A stretch of DNA of 45,123 nucleotides from Kiritimatiellia bacterium (GCA_017458625.1 JAFTAH010000046.1:1-45123), one strand, 5' to 3'. Shown: positions 30,401-34,620, numbered from the stretch's first letter. The notes: generated by a model not told the origin, from the sequence alone. Made by a program: numbers and translations.

Positions 30401-31913
30401 CCTCCCGTTCGTCGATGCCCAGCAGCACCTCCAATGCGCCGCCGACACGCTCCTCGGCACCTTCGAACAACGGCTGCGTGCTCGTCGCGCTCATCATCTT
30501 CGAGAACGCCCCGCCCCCGTCGTGCTCCCCGATCACGCCCAGCAGAACCTCCGCAACCTTCTTCGGCATGGGACTCTCAGGGAAGAACTTCTTGCCGACC
30601 AGCCCCGTTATCTTCTTGATCCCCTTCCCGGCCACCCACGACATCGCCTCGCCGGTATGCTCCGAAAACACTTCCTTGAACGTGTCCAGCCATCCCTTCC
30701 ACGCCGCAATCGCCAAGCTGTCCCCGTGCTTCGTCATGATCACGTCCAGCTGGCCCAGCTCGTCCTGCGTCACCGCAAAACGGTCCGCATGGAAACGCTG
30801 ATAGGCCGCCGCAACCCGCGTCGGCATCAGCGTCGTCTGCATGGCGGACAGGACAAGGCCGTGCCCAATGCGCTGCGCAACCCAGGCCACCCCCTTCGAC
30901 CTGGAAGCCGCCTTGGACATGTGGCCGAACGTCCGCATGATCTTGCCGAGCCTGCCCGGCAGAGCCCCGGCCACCCCGCTCGTCAACGCCATCTCCATGG
31001 CGAATCCAGGCATCTCCGCCGCAATCTTGCCGCCCATGGCTGCGACCCTGTGCCCATGTTCGCGCTCATCCGTGATGGCCCGCTCGTTCTCGCGCTGGGT
31101 CAGCAGACGCACGTCCTCCTCGTAGAGCGGGTCGAAGCGACCACGCGGGTACGACCTGTCCGGGTCCGACACCCGCTTCTCGATCTCGTTCCAGGCGCGA
31201 TTCTCGACAAAATCGGCCAGCGAGCCAAAAAGCGGAAGCTTCTTTGCGGCCTTGTAGGCGGTGGAGTATTCATCCGCGACAGTCGCCCAGAATCCCTTTG
31301 CGCCCTTTTTCTGGGCCGCAGACCATGCCTCGTGCTGCGAAATGAGGCGGTCAGACGGAGCGTCACTTCGGCCTAGCGATTCACGCGCGTTCCACTGGTC
31401 TCCCACTCCCTTGCTCAAGTCGGGGTTGGCCCCAAACATGGCGGCCCGCATCTCCGGCGGAGCCGTCCGAAACAGCTCGTTCGCGCTAATCAGACGCCCG
31501 TTTTCGTCGCGACGAGTCAGGGCCCGCCGCTGCTCGTCCTTGTATGCCTGCGCATACTTCTCTCGTGCCTTCCTCCAATCCTCCTCCGAGACACCCTCTG
31601 GCTTCTCAAAGTTGAGAAAGGAATCTTCGACCGGCACGCCGTCCGGGTCAACTCCGGCCTTCTTGCGTTGCTGCCTGTCCTGCCGATTGAGCGCATCCTC
31701 CCATTGCATCCGCTTCCAGGTCAGGTCCGACACGTCATCCGGCTTCTGGGCAGGCAAGGAGGGCAACGGCTCTTCGTCGGCATAGGCTGCCGCCATCGCC
31801 CCCGCCATCTTGAAAGTGTCCGCGTCGTCCGTTAGCTCATTGCCCTGTGTTGCAAGACGTCCGAAACGCTTTTCCTTCTCGGGGTCACGCCCCCAGTCGA
31901 TACTCTTTGCCAT
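17259..31913 (-). CDS. Giant phage polyvalent protein with multiple enzyme domains (4,884 residues)
   Basis: One uninterrupted frame of 14,655 bp from ATG 31913, with GAGGG seven bases upstream and 21 bp after the previous gene. Polyvalent proteins are phage or conjugative proteins that join many small effector domains in one chain, usually entering the cell with the DNA. Order seen, by residue: hydrophobic N-terminal region with a TFKEVFSEHTGE-like segment (1-560); twin WLREHSSDPVVA repeats (560-695); Pro/Ala-rich linker; SAP-like motifs (940-1390); zincin-like module 1 (1462-1665); PBECR/MuF-C-like domain (1693-1908); ART-like 1 (1913-2102); RadC-like JAB (2209-2333); phosphoribosyltransferase-like (2519-2742); ART-like 2 (2797-3005); ART-like 3 (3022-3320); zincin-like module 2 (3328-3528); unknown domain (3562-3718); long helical region; hydrophobic C-terminal region with a run of Asp (4500-4884). 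Domain names rest on motifs seen by eye. Confidence 0.85.
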   Translation of the reverse strand: MAKSIDWGRDPEKEKRFGRLATQGNELTDDADTFKMAGAMAAAYADEEPLPSLPAQKPDDVSDLTWKRMQWEDALNRQDRQQRKKAGVDPDGVPVEDSFLNFEKPEGVSEEDWRKAREKYAQAYKDEQRRALTRRDENGRLISANELFRTAPPEMRAAMFGANPDLSKGVGDQWNARESLGRSDAPSDRLISQHEAWSAAQKKGAKGFWATVADEYSTAYKAAKKLPLFGSLADFVENRAWNEIEKRVSDPDRSYPRGRFDPLYEEDVRLLTQRENERAITDEREHGHRVAAMGGKIAAEMPGFAMEMALTSGVAGALPGRLGKIMRTFGHMSKAASRSKGVAWVAQRIGHGLVLSAMQTTLMPTRVAAAYQRFHADRFAVTQDELGQLDVIMTKHGDSLAIAAWKGWLDTFKEVFSEHTGEAMSWVAGKGIKKITGLVGKKFFPESPMPKKVAEVLLGVIGEHDGGGAFSKMMSATSTQPLFEGAEERVGGALEVLLGIDEREEGEGYGDRFVSRLWHGFWPGREQFFAEYVGFLPSMLLGGGGAVADSAVRKYQFNAARKDVENLPTFGVLPDEAKGKIRTAKDPKELVDAVNGANTWLREHSSDPVVAIALNEVREQREREMKSSSGQLKAVQTARRNIEKLATYRVLPAEIKGGIRRARNVDEMAAAMDSASAWLREHSSDPVVAKAVNDAQVLARKERRDGQKAREEEIRRRAEKLVEALKEASKNNRSPAAEAAQEADRLNAENAARRDAGEEVPAKGGEPAAVDASDAEGTDAPEEAEGEIDPDSLGVQTDLGFDENDIASYGQTPQAGQAAPESAAAGATPSAAPVAVPDDGAPAATAPREVVEQRLAETGAELERFRNGEPMETDDAATAAVEAAAAQAEAAAGETPAPPGGDQASAQRDQAPAQGDQAPKQESGVGSQESGGGETAEEDRYDAMSLQQLQGEVRRRGLKPTLQILGSPRRLREYLRAVDASAAAAPQEAQQEPEAGSQEPGAATAASVPPAPAASQAEKPWKESYFGKGKRGQEPRRRRVPREGHSYEEFGKAWMLEELRRRGRKVPKKHSPKRLADALRAHDRMIEQGQARGRAQFRPSVPNVPEGHDESEYPFYFDFVSNGGIAYPSDKLRKEDNKLPKSEQRIGGEWDAITEEDVRLWPPVLRKFFRPVNSYEELSDIAGAADRYSEHGPMRYFADTSTNEQEPLTPDELVDRLVSDAQRLEADSASAITPSKARKNWDSMFVQRPGLRAVRTSDLQVGDRIAVALPGIDRTTELVVSARVNGMVQFEEIPPELDWSKASPGEDPFFNFLVEADPDSAQTMHVLWVANAKEIEAAERDGVPDRARLWGMSKEEIVEEMVREGMEDYERGSAKDSKKELIRQLVGWRNRNGVAQVTAETTGDNASTMHESNGELRERGMQTENWGGGFVQSDEGDVSFNPRGWEDEEIPFQRRRQEGRTAAGIEELRQIAERLGKALGARVTISREAPDWARRRGVPADADGAADLRHGRIWLRLGGADAETGAHEGGHLIMALTDALARDGDAAAKAALAKFREALDNAPETVRQAVRNRYGEVSGVELFSLLFEEEQAGNLRGLVEGPNAQRGLAAWWKRVKRLFSQVWQQVRRTLGRPLKLGDVAAMDWPDAIRELNNAMRAGQRIVGENGRALDTAKGGMEGEGAEVVFQQPQDQRPYYKIPFVESLREVVKPGSTIRENVYVRDTPQVLQDIGMTALPIMASPRHLRLNYYDKAEFTRHFGTLRAKEHAHGLGIHLEALPKLLEHPVAVIANLTPNARPGSVAVLTTKVVNGKRVVVPVLVEAQVQADGEAVDSHLVLTVYDKADWVGSLLRPAIEAEKKGIGVFYVDARAAGKINALSGLVKGVGTSGIAHTIDEPGSPVKGIFKKQADTAQFRRWFGESKAVDANGNPLILWHYTGDTTLESFERDAGQPLNLGFHFGTEAAAEDRMRSMLKSGRWRELGENEGTIPVYLSIQNPLRMKDVFGGFPAALKNGTLDAMKDVKGVEKERAALEAIDADDVWDADGKLDKEKARKIEDAALALIKAGGFDGVVYKNMREDKGSDSWIAFDSSQVKHATENSGTFGIGEPRIRWSRRGAAREAPGQGVLDLGEDVLDGYAERKGIAPERRKELKEGLKKAQRFAQTARKAWERAFRIGANAEDWGRAFATKEANRGEYPTVSRVLRELYERKDSFGVEIRGLRLESAEDVAGMMMALRSPFQEMFKVVFVDGQGRVVDARVVHIGAVASTVVHPTNVLGDVPKGAKGFYISHNHPSGDPKPSNEDMALTERFRAAGRLLGLKMHDHVVTDGERYFSFKQFVTFTLPAEKQSHEAWEIGSSWQTRDVRTTASAAQVAAMARQGAKVPVVLALGQKADIRAVRLLPEGFFDGTADLDSPEVARAIFGHAMETTARAVILVVPEGTVRGRTYRFLTPIIKAGRTLDITVVDVIEDNAALDTGFRSYHSSQPEYFERAAEGGAREAGEGEKPPADGERRLPSRPWPADFPNVVVHTTRQAVERRHATDFARAKAGDWDAAARIVRAVVKIGRVKEIAARHPGAIVVPVNAAEATGNNRLPLAYAKLLVDAGLEAGHGIVQSVHAHHTGADAFDRLLRRAEFAGPVEAGREYILVDDHVTQGGTLNELRHYIEERGGKVVEITTLTASKGSTILPIRRDTVAALKAKFGPELDHELQAAKIAGRIEALTESEGRYLLKLSPDTFRNRIASAGLREGVEAAGLQRPVQVREADGGGTGAEGLGGLENLDNLENLGNGERATSTRPRRVTPEEDAAYLAAVERGDMETAARMVREAAERAGYSDDASWRMSHHAPNRETAEGGSAIRMSDAGTEADKLMPKDAWTHPEWYFNMNDPMERESFSIISAALREEARHRAAGDGKHAHVIMYRGVDKSRNRREASFRNGDWCTPSRAYASREARENAGGGRVIEMRVSLANLYWDGNSISEFGYDNGKNLAYKDTKNNRKLLDPVTRDAEGNVIPLSRRFDKTKSSIRFSVGPVYTGSAADYAHRREDGAIENGPSLHKIGSGEGVQAYGWGLYASNRRGVAEGYAKRDATSKQPIIPFDTGKVFYKGREINEKGAWDLGQIYAASHVKKFDGDIDKAIENAKRLAEYGGLFEYERNAHLDAIEFLEQNRGEIEYIPKPHISPNIYEQTFFTNRATPEETERHLLKWYEPVSEEQLEWIDAQYRSEFPRSRQSIRDRLAEFREKRGEPVAANLYEILSDILDGGPQAASEFLARAGIDGIKYPVDSYGKPIKDGDVAGWNYVSFRDDNIRVDHKWRDGEKLYARGGETGGAGADALNAAARALEKALGVTVEVSADMPEWAREQSKGAKGEIRAAIDPATGRVWLSSRLADEGSAAHEGAHWIDAVVSAAAASGDAGAKAAAKKFAEIVANCPEALRKKIMERYGEVTDSEIFAHMAEAERKGELGEMLSGTGRPARTWWEKVKRAFALAWQAVRRQFGASLKASDLGRMDWRDALHQMNEAMRTGQKIAPVGRAPGDFHSSSSSGGVSPVSLGGPGRMSQTLRENARKIHNVTQAVKLKIRKWRNGDAKIAVSQDPNKVIGGLRSFFGMRYQGKSNYVTLETDGVTIETPKGFATLRISDHTAVSENFRRDGTLNNVSVFISDEAFPRENGEIPYVEFQFPETVFRQNPARVVDAIVNGVDSLIRTGVFVDDSGLSIRVDHPARASERAGEGIAGVQYSRGDAAPERNLGHPDAEEQARKEEERRQWEKDHPQLPGAQWRPRSSTQNLVNGVVTYDDAELVGVGGWFTAKVARYQGRDGKPRWAVRGADGKNYIKNIETEEQAKWYLGHRRAELARSVDALAGADKDTVVRIAEARKAFIAEMARQDASKADKVEAVHKLMRDLKIDDELWKQEAQEVMHILREHPIYGRNTAAESALRFVDTVLAREACRIRKRRVKEIFDKRSGQPKYPGGPPANETAGMRAARKWAFNKDGMTQKQMDDEEERLQGEARRLEDKLHSLDIGDTPTAEAQEIIRKLAECYENMSAIRHVGGLFTFHDPDAKTSGRTDDLPARDYAGDLAAWDQAVEWLEKLVETSATERAREEQEKEEKATAKREKAIDELLGSELRIDNINDLNALNSKLRKRLYNAVMFYKMGVDAGFSLGEQLVYDKKVGFGQGTVYKMIEEVEDAQHAEAQRNEDSDNAIIDVLAAHFGKDPRKSFKDRYAFDSLLADVKAGREGKTEVKRRKLVKNKDGSYSVALVVNPDGSPKCFEQSLAELMPLILWRRQAEEAAGCSYEDFIAAFCNGKTRDIDFRGRPEEERRFGMMMGLAKSGFLPETIDEAAALLKKNNLLELTYSVSKLFDIGYDDLNAMVRYMYGGSLTKVDYYCPAKREFYRMTGPAGPAGLESFMSMLASFIRERTDNSRQFELYDIFDRLLADAHRKNHMITHYKVVDEARRVFQHPDMQRALIQKFGEKAKGHIDEYWNTIARGGHQVANHDAWYQLMKKVGTAYAAAQIPRITTAIKQTTSPTATMAMMPEDMTTAQFFKWMGVVQWPKERDRYKALMNRYLPGWRWRLKGHVDQAMQAVMESGDGKRYRAFVRAAKNVGAKVTTWGDAWACVTGSYPIFRYWHDKLVAEGKSEDAANREAMRKVSQAYNETQQSSLAAYQSAVQSNRYLVWASMFKSAPIAYTRMFYAHARALVQGRGNKWAHVRAILGLFAAQSAYLLAGGSIFAGAMLGSGGDDDDDDDGRILRKLAKTAGRAMVGVPTEGLPGGTVATYLWDKFVAGENMYGRDPIEMGAPLAVIDEAVNIVSELVREDGPRAGRLGSSLSDVIGAITTLPIPGLFATTSGAIDAFTADDLNVPQRIGRFLGYSRSAVEAPRAE
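20760..21230 (-). other. Polyvalent protein: unrecognised alpha/beta domain
   Basis: Residues about 3562-3718. KIHNVTQAVKLKIRKWRNGD, then KVIGGLRSFFGMRYQGKSNY, VTLETDGVTIETPKGFATLR, VSVFISDEAFPRE and YVEFQFPETVFRQNP. It looks like a compact folded domain with lower GC use than its surroundings. I do not recognise it. Confidence 0.35.
21330..21930 (-). other. Polyvalent protein: zincin-like module 2
   Basis: SAAHEGAHWIDAVVSAAAAS has HExxH with the first His at residue 3392. The order of flanking parts copies module 1: ALEKALGVTVEVSADMPEWA before it; RYGEVTDSEIFAHMAEAERK, WWEKVKRAFALAWQAVRRQF and MDWRDALHQMNEAMRTGQKI after it. The two modules are therefore an internal duplication. Confidence 0.6.
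21955..22850 (-). other. Polyvalent protein: ADP-ribosyltransferase-like domain 3
   Basis: Residues about 3022-3320. GPVYTGSAADYAHR, GPSLHKIGSGEGVQAYGWGL with YASN, RGVAEGYAKRD, and at the end GIDGIKYPVDSYGK and WNYVSFRDDNIRVDHKW. The YGWGLYAS segment and terminal VSFRDDNIRV are typical of phage ART-PolyVal domains. The middle (22375-22665) is clearly more AT-rich than the rest of the gene. Confidence 0.7.
22900..23525 (-). other. Polyvalent protein: ADP-ribosyltransferase-like domain 2
   Basis: Residues about 2797-3005. It opens with PEEDAAYLAAVERGDMETAA and REAAERAGY, a lead-in common before phage ART domains. Then HVIMYRGVDKSRNRREASF, TPSRAYASREAREN and VIEMRVSLANLYWDGNSISE. The MYRG and S-x-AYAS parts fit an ART fold, with weaker support than domains 1 and 3. 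Confidence 0.5.
23563..23606 (-). repeat. Short CTAGATT-type tandem repeat in a linker
   Basis: TCTAG recurs in CTAGATTTTCTAGATTGTCT, AGGTTTTCTAG and ACCTAGA, encoding the linker GLGGLENLDNLENLGNGE between the PRTase-like and ART-like 2 domains. It is a small in-frame slippage repeat. Confidence 0.6.
23690..24360 (-). other. Polyvalent protein: phosphoribosyltransferase-like domain
   Basis: Residues about 2519-2742. YILVDDHVTQGGTLNELRHY is a PRPP-loop-like motif (two acidic residues, then T-Q-G-G-T), preceded by AIVVPVNAAEATGNNRLPLA and VQSVHAHHTGADAF. PRTase-like domains are known parts of polyvalent proteins. A nucleotide-related activity is inferred. Confidence 0.65.
24912..25290 (-). other. 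Polyvalent protein: RadC-like JAB metalloprotease domain
   Basis: HNHPSGDPKPSNED matches HxHx7Sx2D with the first His at residue 2287, preceded by VVFVDGQGRVVDARVVHIG and VVHPTNVLGDVPKGAKGFYI, and followed by LGLKMHDHVVTDGERYFSF. This is the RadC/JAMM fold with all metal ligands present. RadC-like domains are widespread in mobile elements; the substrate is unknown. Confidence 0.85.
25606..26178 (-). other. Polyvalent protein: ADP-ribosyltransferase-like domain 1
   Basis: Residues about 1913-2102. WFGESKAVDANGNPLILWHY, then GFHFGTEAAAEDR, IPVYLSIQNPLRMKDV, and near the end GGFDGVVYKN and WIAFDSSQVKHAT. Order and motifs are those of phage polyvalent ART domains, which transfer ADP-ribose from NAD+ to targets. 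Targets cannot be told from sequence. Confidence 0.65.
26190..26836 (-). other. Polyvalent protein: PBECR/MuF C-terminal-like domain
   Basis: Residues about 1693-1908. Markers: PIMASPRHLRLNYYDKAEFT, GLGIHLEALPKLLEHPVAVI, then VAVLTTKVVNGKRVVVPVLV and DSHLVLTVYDKADW. This succession (LP..L..P..V, then a beta-sheet with a conserved K/R) recalls the barnase/EndoU/colicin/RelE-like nuclease group found at phage MuF C-termini. Nuclease activity is inferred. Confidence 0.4.
26920..27530 (-). other. Polyvalent protein: zincin-like module 1
   Basis: GAHEGGHLIMALTDALARDG contains HExxH with the first His at residue 1527, preceded by a beta-strand-like RIWLRLGG. Downstream are RYGEVSGVELFSLLFEEEQA and WWKRVKRLFSQVWQQVRRTL. 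The layout fits a small metallopeptidase-like domain followed by a helical tail. A nearly parallel module occurs at 21330-21930. Confidence 0.6.
27740..29098 (-). other. Polyvalent protein: SAP-like motifs
   Basis: Three short helix-hairpin-helix-like segments resemble SAP DNA-binding motifs: MSLQQLQGEVRRRGLKP with RRLREYLRA (near residue 950), MLEELRRRGRKVPKKHSPKR (near 1060), and MSKEEIVEEMVREGM with KKELIRQLVGW (near 1360). SAP domains bind DNA and are frequent in polyvalent proteins. Each is weak alone. Confidence 0.4.
29126..29218 (-). repeat. Short tandem repeats in a linker of the polyvalent gene
   Basis: Repeats of GACTCCTGACTCC type (29126-29155) are followed by three copies of GCTTGGTCCC (29161 onward). 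They encode GDQASAQRDQAPAQGDQAP, then SGVGSQESGGG. The unit lengths keep the frame, so copy number could change without breaking the gene. Confidence 0.7.
29830..30235 (-). repeat. Polyvalent protein: twin WLREHSSDPVVA repeat
   Basis: Two units of about 55 residues, roughly 75 apart. The first has FGVLPDEAKGKIRTAKDPKE then NTWLREHSSDPVVAIALNE. The second has YRVLPAEIKGGIRRARNVDE then SAWLREHSSDPVVAKAVND. The block WLREHSSDPVVA is identical in both. This is an internal duplication of an unnamed helical module. Confidence 0.75.
30300..31913 (-). other. Polyvalent protein: N-terminal virion/ejection-like region
   Basis: Residues 1 to about 540. A charged, disordered start (PDDVSDLTWKRM, EGVSEEDWRKARE) is followed by hydrophobic helices such as IAAEMPGFAMEMALTSGVAG and LVLSAMQTTLMPTRVAAAY, then WLDTFKEVFSEHTGEAM. 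Segments of this kind start many large virion-associated polyvalent proteins. A role in DNA ejection or crossing the membrane is inferred. Confidence 0.45.
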
Positions 31914-31934
31914 GCCAGACCCTCGCGATTCGGA

Positions 31935-33161
31935 TTATTTCTTGGCGTTCGCCAAGGCCTCGTAGTATCGGCGAATCCCGTAGTAGACATCGGCGTCGAC
32001 ATGATCCCCGCGAATGAAGCTCTTCCGAGCCCGCTCGCCCTGCCTTTCGTAGTCCTTCTTGAGCATCACGATCCAGTTCCCCATGTCGCGTCCGGTAATC
32101 GGATTGTAATTGGACCACCAATAGATGTCGGCACTGTCGCGCCCGTTCTCGTCCTTCTTGAACGCATCGACAATCTTGTCCTCATGGGCGACCTCAAGAC
32201 GCCCATTCTTCTTCATTGTGTCGATCTCCTGGGCGTTATAGGCACGGGCCTTTTCGGGAGCATACGAAGTTGGCGTATAGTCGCCCTTGTAGTAGTTCCC
32301 ATTATCGTCTATCCGCACAACATCGGACGGAGCCCCCTGCGACATCCCGCCTGCATCTTGCGCCGCCGCCGCCTGACGTGCCTTCTCCGCCTCCTGCTCC
32401 TCCGCCCATCTCTGCGCCTCCAGGCGCTGACGCTCATAAAAGTCCCGCTGAAGCCGCGCCTGTTCCGCCCCCCATTCCTCGTGTTCCTGCTGCCGTTTCG
32501 CCGCGGCCGCATCCGCCGCCGCCTGGCTCTTGGCATTGATTGCCGCCTGGCGGATCCCGCCGCGCGTGGTCATGGCGTCCGAGGCGACCTTGGCGGCGGC
32601 GTCGGTGACGCCCCACATGCCGCGTGCGTTCTCCTGGGCGAGGGCGCCGGCGGTCTTTTCGGATTCGGAGGCGAGGCCGGTGTCGATCTCGCGGCGGCGG
32701 ATCCCGGCCTGCGAGACTTCCTTGGCCCAGTCGAGGTCCTGGGCGCGGCGGTCGGCGTCGATCTTGGCCTGGAGGGCGGCGCTGCCGACGTGGGTGCGTC
32801 CGAAGGCGTCGGCGGCGCGCTGGCCGCGCGCGATATGCTCCGCGTAGCGCCGGGCCGCGCCCATCGAATCATCGCGCGGACGGATCCCGCCGCTCCGCGC
32901 CGCCGCCGCCAGCGCATCGGCCCGCCGGTACGCCTCCTGCTGCGCGGCGTCCGCCATCGGACGAATCCCCGCCGCCATCTTCGTCGCGCCGTTGCCGACA
33001 TCCCCGAACAGCGAATCCAGGCTGTCCTCCCGCTGGTCCTTCGCCATCTTCGTCGCGCCGTTGCCGACATCCCCGAACAGCGAATCCAGGCTGTCCTCCC
33101 GCTGGTCCTTCTGCGGTTCCGCGAAAAGCTCGTCGAAACTAATATCCTGCATCGTTGCCAT
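31935..33161 (-). CDS. Probable internal virion protein with tandem repeat
   Basis: 408 residues. ATG 33161 follows GGAGG at good spacing; the stop lies 21 bp before the giant gene, so they are one operon. Near the N-terminus a 23-residue unit occurs twice in perfect tandem (KDQREDSLDSLFGDVGNGAT plus KMA). The middle is Ala-rich, charged and probably coiled coil (residues about 65-250). The C-terminal ~130 residues are a mixed domain with YWWSNYNPITGRDMGNWIVM and VDADVYYGIRRYYEALANAK. The tetrad GIR plus P, R or Q recurs (AAGIRPMAD, SGGIRPRDD, QAGIRRRE, RGGIRQAA), as in its neighbour. Not a family I can name. The gene order suggests an ejection or scaffold partner of the polyvalent protein. 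Confidence 0.7.
   Translation of the reverse strand: MATMQDISFDELFAEPQKDQREDSLDSLFGDVGNGATKMAKDQREDSLDSLFGDVGNGATKMAAGIRPMADAAQQEAYRRADALAAAARSGGIRPRDDSMGAARRYAEHIARGQRAADAFGRTHVGSAALQAKIDADRRAQDLDWAKEVSQAGIRRREIDTGLASESEKTAGALAQENARGMWGVTDAAAKVASDAMTTRGGIRQAAINAKSQAAADAAAAKRQQEHEEWGAEQARLQRDFYERQRLEAQRWAEEQEAEKARQAAAAQDAGGMSQGAPSDVVRIDDNGNYYKGDYTPTSYAPEKARAYNAQEIDTMKKNGRLEVAHEDKIVDAFKKDENGRDSADIYWWSNYNPITGRDMGNWIVMLKKDYERQGERARKSFIRGDHVDADVYYGIRRYYEALANAKK
32974..33111 (-). repeat. Perfect 69-bp direct tandem repeat
   Basis: Copies 32974-33042 and 33043-33111 are identical by direct reading. The unit is a multiple of three, so the frame is kept. Identity at every base implies a very recent duplication or ongoing homogenisation. 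Confidence 0.95.
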
Positions 33162-33176
33162 GGTTTCGTCCTCCGT

Positions 33177-33869
33177 TTAGACCTGTGCTTCCGCCCGCTG
33201 GCTGGGGCGTGTCGAGAACAGCGTCCGCCCCTGCATGTCCGCGAAGTGGTGTTTCCGCCAGTAGTCATACGGCGTCGTGGTGGCCTTCTCGCGGTACGCA
33301 TCCGCCGCGGCGATCATGCCGTCCCGGCTCGCCTTCGCGGCGGTCGCCGCCTTGATTTCGTCAAAGCTCGACCCCCTGATTCCAGGAGCGTGATACGTCA
33401 TGCCCCCGCTGGCCGTCGGGCGCTGCGTCTTCCCCCATTCCGCGGGAGTCCTTGGCGCGACGCCTGGCCGAAGCCCGCCGGACGGCGTATGCCTCTGTCG
33501 ATACTCCGCGTCGGCTGGAATCCATTGCCCGTACTTGTTCTGCATGTATTCCCCGCCGTACCCTTTTGCCCCGTAGAACTTCGCCGCCTCCTCCTGCGTG
33601 GACGGGAGCCGTGGCCGAATCCCAGCCTGCGGAACCGTCGCCGGCTGCTGCGGGGTCTGGGGCTGTTGCGCCCTCAAGGTGTTGCGCTCGTTGAGCTGTT
33701 GCCGGAACTGCGCCTGCTCCTCCGGCGTCTTGCTTGCCAGCCATGCGCTCGCCGCCGCATTCTTCTGGGCCTTGTCCATGGCCGCCCACCCCGGAGTGGC
33801 ATCGATGATTTCGTTAATGACTCCTTTTTCCCATTCCTGTGCGGCGTTCCAGTCGTTAAAAAATGCCAT
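33177..33869 (-). CDS. Hypothetical virion-associated protein
   Basis: 230 residues, first gene of the leftward arm. ATG 33869 follows AAGG about seven bases upstream. The N-terminus is helical (MAFFNDWNAAQEWEKGVINE, AQKNAAASAWLASKTPEEQA), followed by a Gln/Pro-rich linker and a Gly-rich middle with QAGIRPRLPS, SGGLRPGVAP and APGIRGSS, the same GIR/GLR motif as in the next gene. The C-terminus is helical (FDEIKAATAAKASRDGMIAA). No enzyme motif. Placed 15 bp before the 408-residue gene, it probably belongs to the same particle-associated set. Function unknown. Confidence 0.65.
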   Translation of the reverse strand: MAFFNDWNAAQEWEKGVINEIIDATPGWAAMDKAQKNAAASAWLASKTPEEQAQFRQQLNERNTLRAQQPQTPQQPATVPQAGIRPRLPSTQEEAAKFYGAKGYGGEYMQNKYGQWIPADAEYRQRHTPSGGLRPGVAPRTPAEWGKTQRPTASGGMTYHAPGIRGSSFDEIKAATAAKASRDGMIAAADAYREKATTTPYDYWRKHHFADMQGRTLFSTRPSQRAEAQV

Positions 33870-33924
33870 GGCGTACCTTCTTTCTATGTGCGGATGAACT
33901 TGAATTAGCCTTTCGCCGCACGAC

Positions 33925-33951
33925 CCTTACATCCCCACACGCCGCGTCAAG
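33925..33951 (-). promoter_or_regulatory. Leftward copy of an inverted 27-bp control motif
   Basis: Read on the minus strand: TTGACGCGGCGTGTGGGGAT then GTAAGGG, 56 bp before the start at 33869. TTGACG resembles a -35 box, but the -10 region is not a normal TATAAT. It matches the rightward copy at 20 of 27 positions without gaps. It could be a phage promoter or an operator half. Confidence 0.45.
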
Positions 33952-33995
33952 CCTTTTCTTGCGTCAAAATGCGATGTGCGTGGAGCGGATTTTTG

Positions 33996-34022
33996 TTGAC
34001 AGGGCGTGGGAGGATGGTAGCG
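33996..34022 (+). promoter_or_regulatory. Rightward copy of an inverted 27-bp control motif
   Basis: Read on the plus strand: TTGACAGGGCGTGGGAGGAT then GGTAGCG, about 10 bp before the small-terminase ATG. The two copies face away from each other in the only divergent spacer of the phage part. The closeness to the ATG would give a very short leader if this is a promoter; an operator role is the alternative. Confidence 0.45.
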
Positions 34023-34032
34023 GCGGTGGCGT

Positions 34033-34620
34033 ATGGACACAATTTTTCAGAAAAAGGCGCTCGGGCGGAAGGTCGCGGGCAAGGGGAAGAAGAAGGTCGC
34101 GGCGAAGGCGGCGGCGGGGAAGAAGTCCGCGCGGAAGAAGAAGCCGGGTCGGAAGCCTGGGCCGATGGCGGGGCTTACGCCGCGACAGCGTGCGGCGGAG
34201 CGCAAGAGGAACGCGGAGCTGCTGGAGCGGTTCGAGCGGTTCTGCGACGGGCTTGCGGAGGGCAAGACCCACGAGGTCGTCATGGGCGAGACGTCGATCA
34301 CGTGGCCGGAGGTGCGCAAGGCGTGGAACCTGGACGAGGGGGCGAAGGCGCGCTATCAGAACGCCAGGACGCTCGGGGCGGAGGTGCGGAAGGCGCTGGT
34401 GGAGGATGAGATGTTCCGGCGGGGGATGGACGGGAACCTGGAGCAGGCCGCGACGCCGGAAGGGGCGGTCGTGACGCTGCGGAAGCCGGCGGACCGCGTG
34501 CTCATCCGGGTGTTCGACGAGGACCACGCCGCGAAGCAGGACGTGAAGATCACGGGCGACGTGTCGTTGCAGATGCTGCGGGACGCCATGCGGGCGGGCG
34601 AGGAGGGCAATGCCCAATAG
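34033..34620 (+). CDS. Terminase small subunit-like protein
   Basis: 195 residues. The N-terminal 45 are Lys/Ala-rich and end KKKPGRKPGPMAG, an AT-hook-like basic patch. The core (MAGLTPRQRAAERKRNAELL, SITWPEVRKAWNLDEGAKAR, NARTLGAEVRKALVEDEMFR) has the helix-turn-helix plus long-helix layout of small terminases that recognise phage DNA ends. Its 3' end overlaps the large subunit by 11 bp, which supports the assignment. The start at 34033 has only a poor Shine-Dalgarno; an internal ATG at 34165 would drop the basic tail. The pair is transcribed opposite to both flanking arms. Confidence 0.75.
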   Translation: MDTIFQKKALGRKVAGKGKKKVAAKAAAGKKSARKKKPGRKPGPMAGLTPRQRAAERKRNAELLERFERFCDGLAEGKTHEVVMGETSITWPEVRKAWNLDEGAKARYQNARTLGAEVRKALVEDEMFRRGMDGNLEQAATPEGAVVTLRKPADRVLIRVFDEDHAAKQDVKITGDVSLQMLRDAMRAGEEGNAQ

